DNA from: Hallerella sp963597395
GTDB lineage: Bacteria; Fibrobacterota; Fibrobacteria; Fibrobacterales; Fibrobacteraceae
Assembly (NCBI GenBank): GCA_963597395.1
Contig: CAVBPX010000004.1
Coordinates: forward strand, 3,709 to 67,708
Reading direction: 5' to 3'
DNA length: 64,000 bases
Shown: one piece after another, positions 49,751 through 59,100 of the stretch
Layout of the letters: every line of letters begins with the position of its first letter
How positions within the stretch are numbered: position 1 is the stretch's first letter
Made by a program: the position numbers and the translations under genes
The notes under the pieces: model-generated
The model's input: the letters and a program-made list of their open reading frames with translations, nothing else
The model's database searches: none
Told to the model about the DNA's origin: nothing

Positions 49751-49773
49751 TCAAACTCCGGTTCGGAGTTTGA
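49751..49773. promoter_or_regulatory. Perfect inverted repeat in the leader of the AIPR gene
   Basis: TCAAACTCCG (49751-49760) and CGGAGTTTGA (49764-49773) form a perfect ten-base stem with a three-base centre, eight bases before the ribosome binding site AGAGG. It could be a repressor-binding operator or an RNA hairpin controlling translation. The AT-rich stretch upstream (49710-49750) holds the likely promoter. Confidence 0.6.
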
Positions 49774-49790
49774 GTGACTAGAGGATAAAA

Positions 49791-51674
49791 ATGGAACTGA
49801 CAAAAGCGCAAGAGCGCAGACTTTCTTTTGTAGCCAGCCTGCTGAGCTTGAACCCCAACGATCCGACGGACAGGATCAAGGCTTTGCGGCATTTGAACCT
49901 CGACGAAGAGGGATGCTTTCACGGATTTCAGTATTCCCAGGGATTTCTGGAAATTTTCATCTTTATCGATGAAACGACGCCGCTCGAAAAGGCCGTCCAC
50001 AATCTCGCTCACGACCTGAAACAGCTCCAGATTGCCGTTTTCCGCACGAGCGATCCGGACAATCCTTTCTTTATGTCGCTTCGCGAAGAGGCGGACCCGT
50101 GGGACGTTCTCAAGGTGGACGCCCCGGATGCGGACGAGGACGGTGACCAGCCGGCGAGCCGCCCGTATATGGAAACACTCGAAATTACGGTCCTCCGCAC
50201 GCTTTCGAGCCGCTACGTCACGGACGCCGAAATGGAGCGCACGCTCAAGGACATGCGCCGCAAGCTGAATATCTGGAAGTCCGAGGTTCGCGCCAAGCTC
50301 GAGATTCGGGCGGAACACGACGACCTCGCGAAGGATTTCCGCAATAACGACGACAAGCTCGACATTGTGATGCAGGACGAGCCTCTTCACATGACAAGCA
50401 AGAGTGGCGAACTTTTTGTGGGCTTTTGCCCGATTCGCACGATTTTCGACTATCACCAGTCGCTCGGAAAGCGCCTCAAGACAAAGCACAACATGGCGAT
50501 AGTTTCGAGCAATATTCGCACGTATCTCGGAAACCTCACCCATACGAATGCGGCGCTGATTGACGCCTTCCAGGAGATGGAAAAGGCGAGCGACGCGAGC
50601 GACTTCCCGTTCCTTCATAACGGCATGACGCTCACGGGCGACGACCTCCGACTGAAGGACCGCGACGGCAAGAAGGTGCTCCAGATTGAGCGTCCGAAGA
50701 TTATCAACGGTGCGCAGAGCCTTTTTACCTACGAGCAGTACTTCAAGAAAAGCAAGAACCCGGTGAACCCGTTTGTGCTTGTGAAGGTCGTGGTGCCGTA
50801 TCCCGAGGCCGATTCGTTCCTGCGGCAGGTGACGATGGCGAACAACCGCCAGAATCCGGTGTTCAGCTACCACCTTCGCGCGGCGGACGATTTGCAGTTC
50901 TTTATTTGGCAGCGCTACCAGGAAGAGGGCTTTACCTACGTCTATAAGGACGGTGTGCGGCTCAAGGCGCGCACCCGCAAGCTCGAAGTCCGCATGCGGC
51001 CCGAACTTGCCAAGACGCTCTTTATGATGGACGGAAAGATTTCCGAAAGCCGTTCGTCGGACTGCATCTTTGACAAGGAAAGCCTTTACCAGCACTGCTT
51101 CGGGGCATTCCTCCGCGTGGCTCCCGACAAGGAACGTGACTTTGTACGCAAGACGATTGCCTACACAAAGGCTTGGCAGCTGTTGACGCGCCTTCCGATA
51201 AAAATCCGCAATGTCGTTCCGGGCAAGGGCGTTTCTATTGAAGCGAACGATGCAAACCCGCTGACGCGCATTACGTGGAACGGACGCCTCGAAGACAAGT
51301 TCCTTTTCCGCAGCGCGGTCCGCGATGTCGTCGTGGCCATTGCGCTTCGGCACTGGCTCGTTTACGGCAACCCGATCCAGGACTTTGAATATCTGGTCGA
51401 TAACGAAATCAACTTCAACGAGTCGCTGCTCAAGTATGCGTCCCGCATCTACGGTGACTATCTGAAGACGATTCTCGTGAACGAGTTCAAGGACAACAAG
51501 GACTATTACGATACGATTACGACCATCGACAAGGATTCGGGCGAGAACGTCGAACGGCGCCTTTGGAAGGGCTTCGGAACGACGGCGACGTATGACAAGA
51601 TTATGCAGATGCTAGTCGCGAAGGACAAGTCGTGGGAAAAGTGCCTGGGGGACATCGACTGCTTTCTGGACTAG
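49791..51674 (+). CDS. AIPR-family (abortive infection phage resistance) protein
   Basis: A 627-residue cytoplasmic protein. The central part matches the AIPR domain: NIRTYLG (241-247), HNGMT (276-280) and KIINGAQS (303-310), which correspond to the family's NIRxYLG, NNGIT and IVNGxQT motifs, followed by a beta-rich segment (FVLVKVVVPYPEAD). AIPR proteins occur in phage-defence and restriction islands, but their activity is not established. Here the gene stands alone, with its own promoter region, a leader hairpin and a terminator, and without a methyltransferase neighbour. The ribosome binding site AGAGG at 49780-49784 fits ATG 49791. Codon use resembles the neighbouring genes, so a recent transfer is not obvious. 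Confidence 0.8.
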   Translation: MELTKAQERRLSFVASLLSLNPNDPTDRIKALRHLNLDEEGCFHGFQYSQGFLEIFIFIDETTPLEKAVHNLAHDLKQLQIAVFRTSDPDNPFFMSLREEADPWDVLKVDAPDADEDGDQPASRPYMETLEITVLRTLSSRYVTDAEMERTLKDMRRKLNIWKSEVRAKLEIRAEHDDLAKDFRNNDDKLDIVMQDEPLHMTSKSGELFVGFCPIRTIFDYHQSLGKRLKTKHNMAIVSSNIRTYLGNLTHTNAALIDAFQEMEKASDASDFPFLHNGMTLTGDDLRLKDRDGKKVLQIERPKIINGAQSLFTYEQYFKKSKNPVNPFVLVKVVVPYPEADSFLRQVTMANNRQNPVFSYHLRAADDLQFFIWQRYQEEGFTYVYKDGVRLKARTRKLEVRMRPELAKTLFMMDGKISESRSSDCIFDKESLYQHCFGAFLRVAPDKERDFVRKTIAYTKAWQLLTRLPIKIRNVVPGKGVSIEANDANPLTRITWNGRLEDKFLFRSAVRDVVVAIALRHWLVYGNPIQDFEYLVDNEINFNESLLKYASRIYGDYLKTILVNEFKDNKDYYDTITTIDKDSGENVERRLWKGFGTTATYDKIMQMLVAKDKSWEKCLGDIDCFLD

Positions 51675-51698
51675 TCCCGTTTGACATTTGAGTTGAAT

Positions 51699-51726
51699 AG
51701 GCTTGAAGCGATTCAAGCCTTTTTTT
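51699..51726 (+). terminator. Intrinsic terminator after the AIPR gene
   Basis: AGGCTTGAA-GCGA-TTCAAGCCT is a perfect nine-base stem with a four-base loop, followed by TTTTTT. The T-run runs directly into the TATATT box of the next gene. Confidence 0.93.
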
Positions 51727-51731
51727 ATATT
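51726..51731 (+). promoter_or_regulatory. TATATT box of the MFS gene, fused to the preceding terminator
   Basis: TATATT overlaps the last T of the terminator and ends seven bases before ATG 51739. No ribosome binding site is present, so the transcript is probably leaderless. Confidence 0.45.
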
Positions 51732-51738
51732 GGCGCGC

Positions 51739-52899
51739 ATGGCAAGTCTGCTCCTTTCGGTTATTTACATTTCGTTTATAAGTCTTGGACTTCCCGATTC
51801 ACTGCTCGGCGCCGCCTGGCCTTCCGTGTATCCGGAACTCGGCGTGCCTATTTCGTATGCGGGCGCGCTTTCGATGATTATTGCCGTGGGAACCGTAATC
51901 TCGTCGTTACTTAGCGTGCGCCTGACGAGCTTTTTCGGAACGGGAAGGGTGAACGCGCTGAGCGTGCTTTTGACGGCCGTTGCGCTTTTCGGGTTTTCGA
52001 CGAGCGACGCCTTTTGGAAGCTTTGTCTGTGGGCCGTTCCGTATGGGCTTGGGGCAGGCGCCGTGGATGCGGCGTTAAACAATTACGTGGCGCTGCACTA
52101 CAAGAGCCGTCATATGAGCTGGCTTCATTGCATGTGGGGCGTCGGGGCGACTGTCGGGCCCTATGTGATGGGGCTCGCCCTTTCAAACGGTTTCGGATGG
52201 AACAGCGGCTACAGGGCCATTTCGGTTGTGCAGTTTGCGCTGGTCGTGATTTTGTTTGCGAGCCTTCCCCTGTGGAAAAGGAACGTTTCGGCCGCGGAGG
52301 AAAGACCCTCGAAGGTGCTTTCGCTCAAGGAAATTTTTAGGATTCCCGGTGCGAAGGCAATGATGCTTTGCTTTTTTTGCTACAGCGCGCTGGAACAATC
52401 GACGGGGCTTTGGGCGGCGAGCTTTTTGAACGGTTTCGGAGGATTTTCGGCGGATCGCGCCGCAAGTCTTGCCGGGCTTTTTTTTGTGGGAATCACCGTC
52501 GGCCGCGCGCTCAGCGGCTTTGTGACGATGAAGCTTTCCGATGACGGGATGATCCGTCTGGGGCTTGGCATCATCGCTTGCGGCGTCCTTTGCCTGTTTT
52601 TTCCCTTGCGGGCGCTTTCGCTTGCGGGGCTTGTGCTGGTGGGCCTTGGATGCGCGCCCATCTATCCGAGCATTATCCATTCGACGCCCGAGCGGTTTGG
52701 GCCCGAAAACTCCCAGGCCTTTGTCGGCATCCAGATGGCGAGCGCCTATATCGGGACGACCCTGATGCCTCCCGTCTTCGGACTTTTGGCGCGGATTTTC
52801 GGCGTCTCGATTTTGCCCGTTTACCTCGTTTTCTTTTTTGCGGTAATGCTTTGGATGCATCGGGCGCTTGTGCAGGGGAAGCTTCGCGGAAAGGCTTAA
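51739..52899 (+). CDS. Major facilitator superfamily (MFS) transporter
   Basis: A 386-residue inner-membrane transporter with about twelve hydrophobic segments. The N-terminal part (FISLGLPDSLLGAAWPSVYP, then GVPISYAGALSMIIAVGTVI) and WLHCMWGVGATVGPYVMG resemble the FucP/YfkF-like sugar or drug MFS group; the substrate cannot be told. An in-frame TTG at 51703 lies inside the preceding terminator stem, so ATG 51739 is the likely start. It is followed by dispersed element copy B. Confidence 0.88.
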   Translation: MASLLLSVIYISFISLGLPDSLLGAAWPSVYPELGVPISYAGALSMIIAVGTVISSLLSVRLTSFFGTGRVNALSVLLTAVALFGFSTSDAFWKLCLWAVPYGLGAGAVDAALNNYVALHYKSRHMSWLHCMWGVGATVGPYVMGLALSNGFGWNSGYRAISVVQFALVVILFASLPLWKRNVSAAEERPSKVLSLKEIFRIPGAKAMMLCFFCYSALEQSTGLWAASFLNGFGGFSADRAASLAGLFFVGITVGRALSGFVTMKLSDDGMIRLGLGIIACGVLCLFFPLRALSLAGLVLVGLGCAPIYPSIIHSTPERFGPENSQAFVGIQMASAYIGTTLMPPVFGLLARIFGVSILPVYLVFFFAVMLWMHRALVQGKLRGKA

Positions 52900-52970
52900 G
52901 GTCGCCACTAAAAGCTCAATTTTCAAAAATTTGGGAGCGATTTTGACCAAAGCAATTTTTAGAGGTTCCC
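52900..52970 (-). repeat. Dispersed intergenic element, copy B (71 bp, longest)
   Basis: On the minus strand it begins GGGAACCTCTAAAAATTG and ends TTTTAGTGGCGACC. It shares its first 25 bases exactly with copy A and holds about 32 extra bases in the middle. It begins one base after the MFS stop codon and lies 152 bases upstream of sprA. Confidence 0.75.
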
Positions 52971-53067
52971 TTAAAAATCGGATTCGTTCGGGACTTTCCG
53001 AAGATTTTCACCGGGAAAATTTTTAATTTCTATCGGCGTTTTTGTGGGCAAGGGAACGATTTTTCTG

Positions 53068-53099
53068 TATTTTGAAACGGCTTTTGCCCCGTGTATAGG
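53068..53099 (+). promoter_or_regulatory. Possible sprA promoter
   Basis: Two readings are possible: a TATTTTG box at 53068-53074 of the type seen elsewhere here, or TTGAAA (53072-53077) and TATAGG (53094-53099) with a 16-base spacer. Either gives a leader of 20-45 bases. No clear ribosome binding site precedes sprA. The rest of the 152 bases after the dispersed element is AT-rich with no other recognised feature. Confidence 0.3.
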
Positions 53100-53122
53100 A
53101 TGATGCCCGGATTTGGTCTAGA

Positions 53123-56100
53123 ATGAAAAGGCTTTTGGCCGCGTTTGCCCTTTTTATCGCGCTGTCTCCCGCCGAGGAGCCGGCGGATTCCGCCGTGTCC
53201 GGAAATGCCGCGGGGCAAACGAAAAGTTCCGTCCAATATATTCCGTTACCTCCCAATGCGACGCCTCTTTCGGATTTGGTGCCGAAGAACGGTGTGGGGC
53301 AGGGAAAGTCCTTGATGAACCCTCCGAAAAGCGAGCGCTTTGAACACAGCATCGACTTTGAAAATCGCGAGATGGAGGTTTCCAAAAAGTATGTGAATCC
53401 GATTAGTCGGGATACGGCGGAGATGTGGTCTTCGACCTACCCCGAGATTGCGTCTTATGTGTCGGATATGTATGATATCGGGTTCAATCGGCTGTGGCTG
53501 AACTCCTTTGCCGGACAGAAGGACGGCGGCTATTCCGCACCGGAAGGGGCGACGCTCTACGATATTGACATTCCCATCAACATGCCTTCGTGGATGAAGG
53601 ACTTTGGGCTCGACAAGCCGAAGCTCCTTTTGCAGGGGACGATGGACATTCGACTTTCGGGCCGCGGCGAGCGGGATGACGCTCCGGGCAGCACCAAGGA
53701 CAATCTCTTTCCGAGCCCGACGCTGTCTTATGACCCGAGCTTTATGGTGAAGGGAAAGATCGGGCCCTACATTACGGTGGAAGTGAACAATGTGGAGAGC
53801 GGTCTCGGGGCAAAGAACCAGATTCGCGTTGTGTACGAGGAATCCTACAAGGACGAGTTCGAGGACTACATTTTGCAGCGGATCGAGGCCGGTACGACAT
53901 CGCTTGCGCTCCCCGGAACGGAACTTACGGGATATTCCGAAAATCACAAGGGGCTTTTTGGCATCAAGGCGGAGTGGAAGCTCGGCGACTGGTGGCTTAC
54001 GACGATTGCTTCGCAGGATGGCGGAAGCCAGGAAAAGTACACGATTAACGCGAGCACGAGCACGACGGAATTCCAGATTCAGGACAAGCAGTTTGTCGCC
54101 TACCGATACTACTTTTTGAACCAGGAAGCCCGGAGCAACTACATCAGCGCGGGCCTCGCAGGCCGCAGCACGTCCTCTTACCCGGCGACAAACCTGAAGC
54201 TCTACCGCCGCGCACCGACCAACACGACGACGAACGTGGTCGAAAATATTACGGCGGTCTATGTGACGCCGACCGGCACGCGGGTCGAGAAGACCATCGA
54301 CCGCCTCGTTCCGATGACCTCGAGCGACTATTCCTACGACAGCAAAACGGGCATTGTCAAGGTTCTTGGCGCAAACAAGAATACGCTCATTGCGGCGAGC
54401 TTCTCGGACGACGGAACGGGCCGCGCCGGGACGACGGTGAACAACAATTCGCGGGTGGTGCTTATCCAGTGGGACGCGACCCTTTCGGAGCTTGTCGATA
54501 TCGACAAGCTGATGCTCCGGAACGTCTATTCCGTCGGAATTTCGGACGAGAGCGTTTCGAGCTTCGTCCTGCGGCTGAAGAACAAGTCCGGGGTTTCGAG
54601 CTCCTATTTGAAGACGCTTGGACTGGTCGATACGACGACGGGAACGGTTCTCACCGGCGACGCGACCATTTTCAAGAAGGACGCTTCGGGGTCCTACACG
54701 GGCGAAATGTGGCTGCCCTGCCGCCCGCTTTCGTGGTATTCCGGGGCGAATTCCTCGGCGCGGGCCCGCGAAAACTGTTTGGAGCCTTTCCGCAACGTGG
54801 ATTCCTCGGCGGCGATGGCAAAGCTCTACACGCTTCCCGTTTCGAACATCGCGTCAAAGTTTACGAACCGCTTTTACTTTGAAAGTGTCGGCAAGCGGAG
54901 AAATTCCGTTATCAGCGTGCGCGATCCGAATTCGAGCTATTCCGTGAGCGCCGGCAGCTGCATGGACATTTCGGAAGGTTCCGAAAAGCTGAAGGCGGGT
55001 TCGACCGTACTTACCCGCGGCGTCGATTACGACGTGAACTACGAACTGGGCCAGATTGAACTTTTGAGCGAAACGGCTCTCGATCCGAACAAGGAAATTT
55101 CGGTGGAATTCGAATGCGAGCCTTTGTTCGAAATCGACAACAAGGTGCTTTTGGGAGCCCGCGCCGAGCTTCCGCTGTCCCGCTACGGATTTGGGGACGG
55201 GTCGCTGTTTGGCGTAACGGCCCTCTACAAGAGCCAGAGCACGACCGCTTCGACGCCGACGCTCGGAAGCGAGCCTTATTCGAGTTTTCTCTGGGGCGTG
55301 AACCTCCGTTTGCAGGACACGGTACAGTGGATGTCGGACGTGGTGAACATGATTCCCGGCATCGAGACGAAGGCAAAGTCGAACTGGCGCTTTGAAACGG
55401 AATTTGCGAGCAGCTATCACGATGCGAATACGAGCAGCGGCAAGACGGCCCTTCTCGAAGATTTTGAAAGCAGCGAATCGGGACTTGTGTATCCGCTGTC
55501 GAGACTTTCCTGGTATCAGGCGTCCCCGCCGGGCGGTGTCGATACGGACCCGAGCACTTACATCGAAAACCTTGACTACAAGCATGCGGGCGAGTTCATT
55601 TGGCACAGCAACAACACGGTTCTTTACAAGTACATCTACCCGACCGTCGGAAACAGCGACGTGGACAACCAGCGGCTCACCGTCCTGAAACTCACGCTTC
55701 GGCCGAACGACAATCTCACGGGAAACAGCTGGGGCGGCATTATGCGGCCGAATTCCAGCTACTATCAGGATTTGAGCGACATGAAGTATGTGGAGGTGGT
55801 GGCCCGCGGAAACGTTGGAAGCATTTACCTCGACCTGGGACTTGTGAGCGAAGACCTTTCGATTAATGGCGAAGCTCCGAACGGAACCTACGACGGCGAA
55901 AACGATTTGGGCACGACGACCGCGCTTCACGACAAGGGCCTTGACGGACTTTCGGGTTCGGAAGAAACGCGCTGGATTTGGGACTGCCGCATGAACGGAT
56001 GCGTGAGCACGGTCAAGACAAGCGCCAATTCCGATGCGACGAACACGGATATTGCGCGCGACAACTTTGACGACGATTTGGATGACGAAAGCGACCCGCC

Positions 56101-59100
56101 GGTTGCCATCAACGGAACGGAAGGAAACTCGGGCGAACGCGCCTACGATACGGAAGACATCAACAAGAACGGTTCCCTCGACACGGACATCGGATTTGTC
56201 CGCTACCGGATAGACCTTTCCGACAACAACGACGCAAACTACGAGACGCTCAAGAACGGCTGGCGCAAGTGGAAGATTCCGCTCGACCAATACGATACGG
56301 TCGTTTCGAGAAACGGCGAAAACTATTTGACGATTCTCGCCCAGGCGCAGTTCTCGAGGCTCTGGATGGGAAAGCTCAATAACGGTGTCGCCGAGGCGAA
56401 GGTGCAGATTGTAAAGCTCGGCGTGATGGGAAATTCCTGGGAAGCGGCGAGCGTCTCCGACAAGTTCGTCACGTCTTCTGTCGGCGGATCCCAAACGGCA
56501 ATCGTTGACGGCAGCGAAGTGGAAATTTCCTCTTCGACGGCCACGTCCGATACCACCTACCTGAACGTTTCGACCATCAACAATCGCGAAAATTCCGGTT
56601 CGTATTACAAGAGCCCGAATACCAAGACGGAACGCGATACGGAAACGAATGCCGCTCTCAAGGAAACGGCACTCGTTCTCACGTATAAGAACCTTTCGCC
56701 CGGACAGTCGGTCGGTGCGACGCGAACCTTTGATGCGGACGAAAAGGACCTTACCAAGTACAAGACGCTCAAAATGGAAATTCATTACACGACCGATGCG
56801 ACGAAGACGCCCGTACGGTTCGCTTTCCAGTTTGGCGAAGGATCGCTCGAAGGCTCGACGGACTACTATGAATGGAGCTTCCGCCCGGTAAAAATCAACT
56901 GCCTCGCGTCGGAGCGTACCGCGGATTGCCACGAACGGAACTGGCTTGCAAACGCCTTCTCCGAAAAGCTCTCCGCGTTTTCCGACCTCAAAAAGGGACG
57001 CCGTCCGCCCTATCTCGAACCGGTCATCGACTCCATCGGAGGCGAACGCGAAGAAGTTCTGAAGCTCGTCGGCAACCCTTCAACGACATCGGTTGACTGG
57101 ATCCGCTTTGTGATCATTGCGGACGAGGATGCTTCCCCTGCGGACCTCGAAGGCGAATTCTGGATCGACGACTTGCGCCTTTCGGGTATGGACAACGACT
57201 GGGGCTACGCTTTCCGCACTTCGGGCCAGGCAAACTTTGCGGACTTCCTTTCGGTATCGGCGTCCGCGCGTTACCAGGACGGAAACTTTGCGACGCTTTC
57301 GACCAGCGGATCTTCGCCGAAACCGACGCTCTCGGAAGCGGAATCGAAGCTCGACATTGCGGCCGATGCAAACGTCAACTGGAACAAGTTCCTCCCCGAC
57401 GAACAGGGTTTCCACATGCCGATGAGCATCGGCTACAGCAGTACCACGGAACGTCCCTACTTAAAGCCCACGGACGACCTGGAACTTTCGCACGATAACA
57501 TGGGCGACTTTGCCAAGGATATTTGGGACGGAAAGCTCACCGTCGAAAACGCCGACGAGGAAGAAAAACTTCGAAACGACGCGGAGTCGAGAGGCTACCA
57601 GTCGTATAGCCGCACGCGCCGCTTCAGCTTTAGCTACAGCAAGGATTACAAGGAAGAGGAAAGTCCCATCAAGGAAGTCCTTTCCCAGATTTTTTTGGAA
57701 CGTCCGGCGTGGAGCTACAGCTATACGGAAACCGAGTCCCGCTCGACAACCGCCGCGGACTCCTCGTATTCCTACCACACGATCATCGAATACAGCCTCG
57801 GAACCTTTAACCGCTTCAACTTTAAACCGTTCGGCTTCCTCCGCAAAACGAGCTGGGCAAAGAGCTTTGCCGAGTCCTCCTTTGAACCGTGGCCGCAGAC
57901 GGTGGATCTCACCCTCTTCGACCTGAGCTACATCCGCTACGTAAACCAGGAACGCGATCCGGACTTTACGGAACCGCAAACGTCGAAAACCGTCACCTAT
58001 ACGGTCGATCTGTCGCACAAGGCAAACGTCCGCTGGAACATTTTCCCCTTCCTCTCGACCAGTTACAGCCTGAACATTACGCGCGACATGTATGGCGGCG
58101 GCGACCAGGAAGACTTTGCCAAGGAAAATTTCTGGACGTTCAAAAACGGCGGCATGTTTGCCGCGGACGACATTTTCGATTACGATCACACGGACAGAAA
58201 GGTCTATGTATCGCCGGACAGCGTCGTCATCATTCCTTACGATACGGTTGCCGTGGTAAGCGCCGACGGGGACACGTCCCTCATCGACATGGACGATCCG
58301 AGTACGTACAAGGTTTTGTACGACAGCACCGTCTATTACAAGGTCGATAGCGTCGGGCACCGCGAATACGGCAGGTCCTACGGCATTCTCAAAAACGAAC
58401 GCAGTCGCAGTCAGCAGTTCAAGACGACTTTCAGCCCGGCCATCATCCCGTTCCTTCCTCTGTCCATCTCGTTTACGTCTTCCTTCAAACAGCAAAAGAC
58501 GATACCCGACGAATACGACCTGTACGATCCGACAATGGTCGAAAAGAACTACTGGACCATTTCCCAGACGAACCGCTTTGAATTTTCGCCGTCGTTCCGC
58601 ATCGTGAACTTTTTAAAGCTCTTCGGCGAAAAGAACGCTGCCGCGGGATTCTTCGAAAAACTCAAGTGGCGCGACATCAAGGCCGCATGGACGGTCGATC
58701 TCTCCACGGTCGGCGAAAACTTTACCCTGTCGCAGCTCTACGAAGAACAGGGCGTGACGCCCCTCCAGTATTATCTGTATGGACTCGGAATCGGAAACGG
58801 CTACCGGAACCGCGGCATCTGGAATATAGTCTCGGGCGACATGGGACTTGACCACCGCGACGACTACACGGGCTTTGCCGAATACCGCAACAAGGACGTC
58901 GATACGCTCGTCTATCAGGGAAACTTCACCCATTCGGTAAACAGAACGCTCAACCTTTCCACGGGCTTTACGCTTCCGTTCTGGAACATCGGCATTGTCT
59001 CCGATATGCAGTGGAAACAGGACTTTAGCCAGTCGCGCGAATATCCGCTTTACACGGATTCGACAATCGTCTGGCCCAAATGGGGCGTGGGCGTGACCGT

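Noticed and set aside
49731..51353. Open frame of 540 codons on the minus strand across the AIPR gene
   Set aside because: Antisense shadow of a gene with clear family motifs, ribosome binding site and terminator.
51703..51738. Longer MFS start at TTG 51703
   Set aside because: It lies within a perfect terminator stem of the previous gene.
54854..56932. Long open frame of 692 codons on the minus strand inside sprA
   Set aside because: It is opposite a well-supported gene; codon bias of the plus strand keeps the antisense frame free of stops. The peptide is rich in Arg, Val and His and resembles no family.
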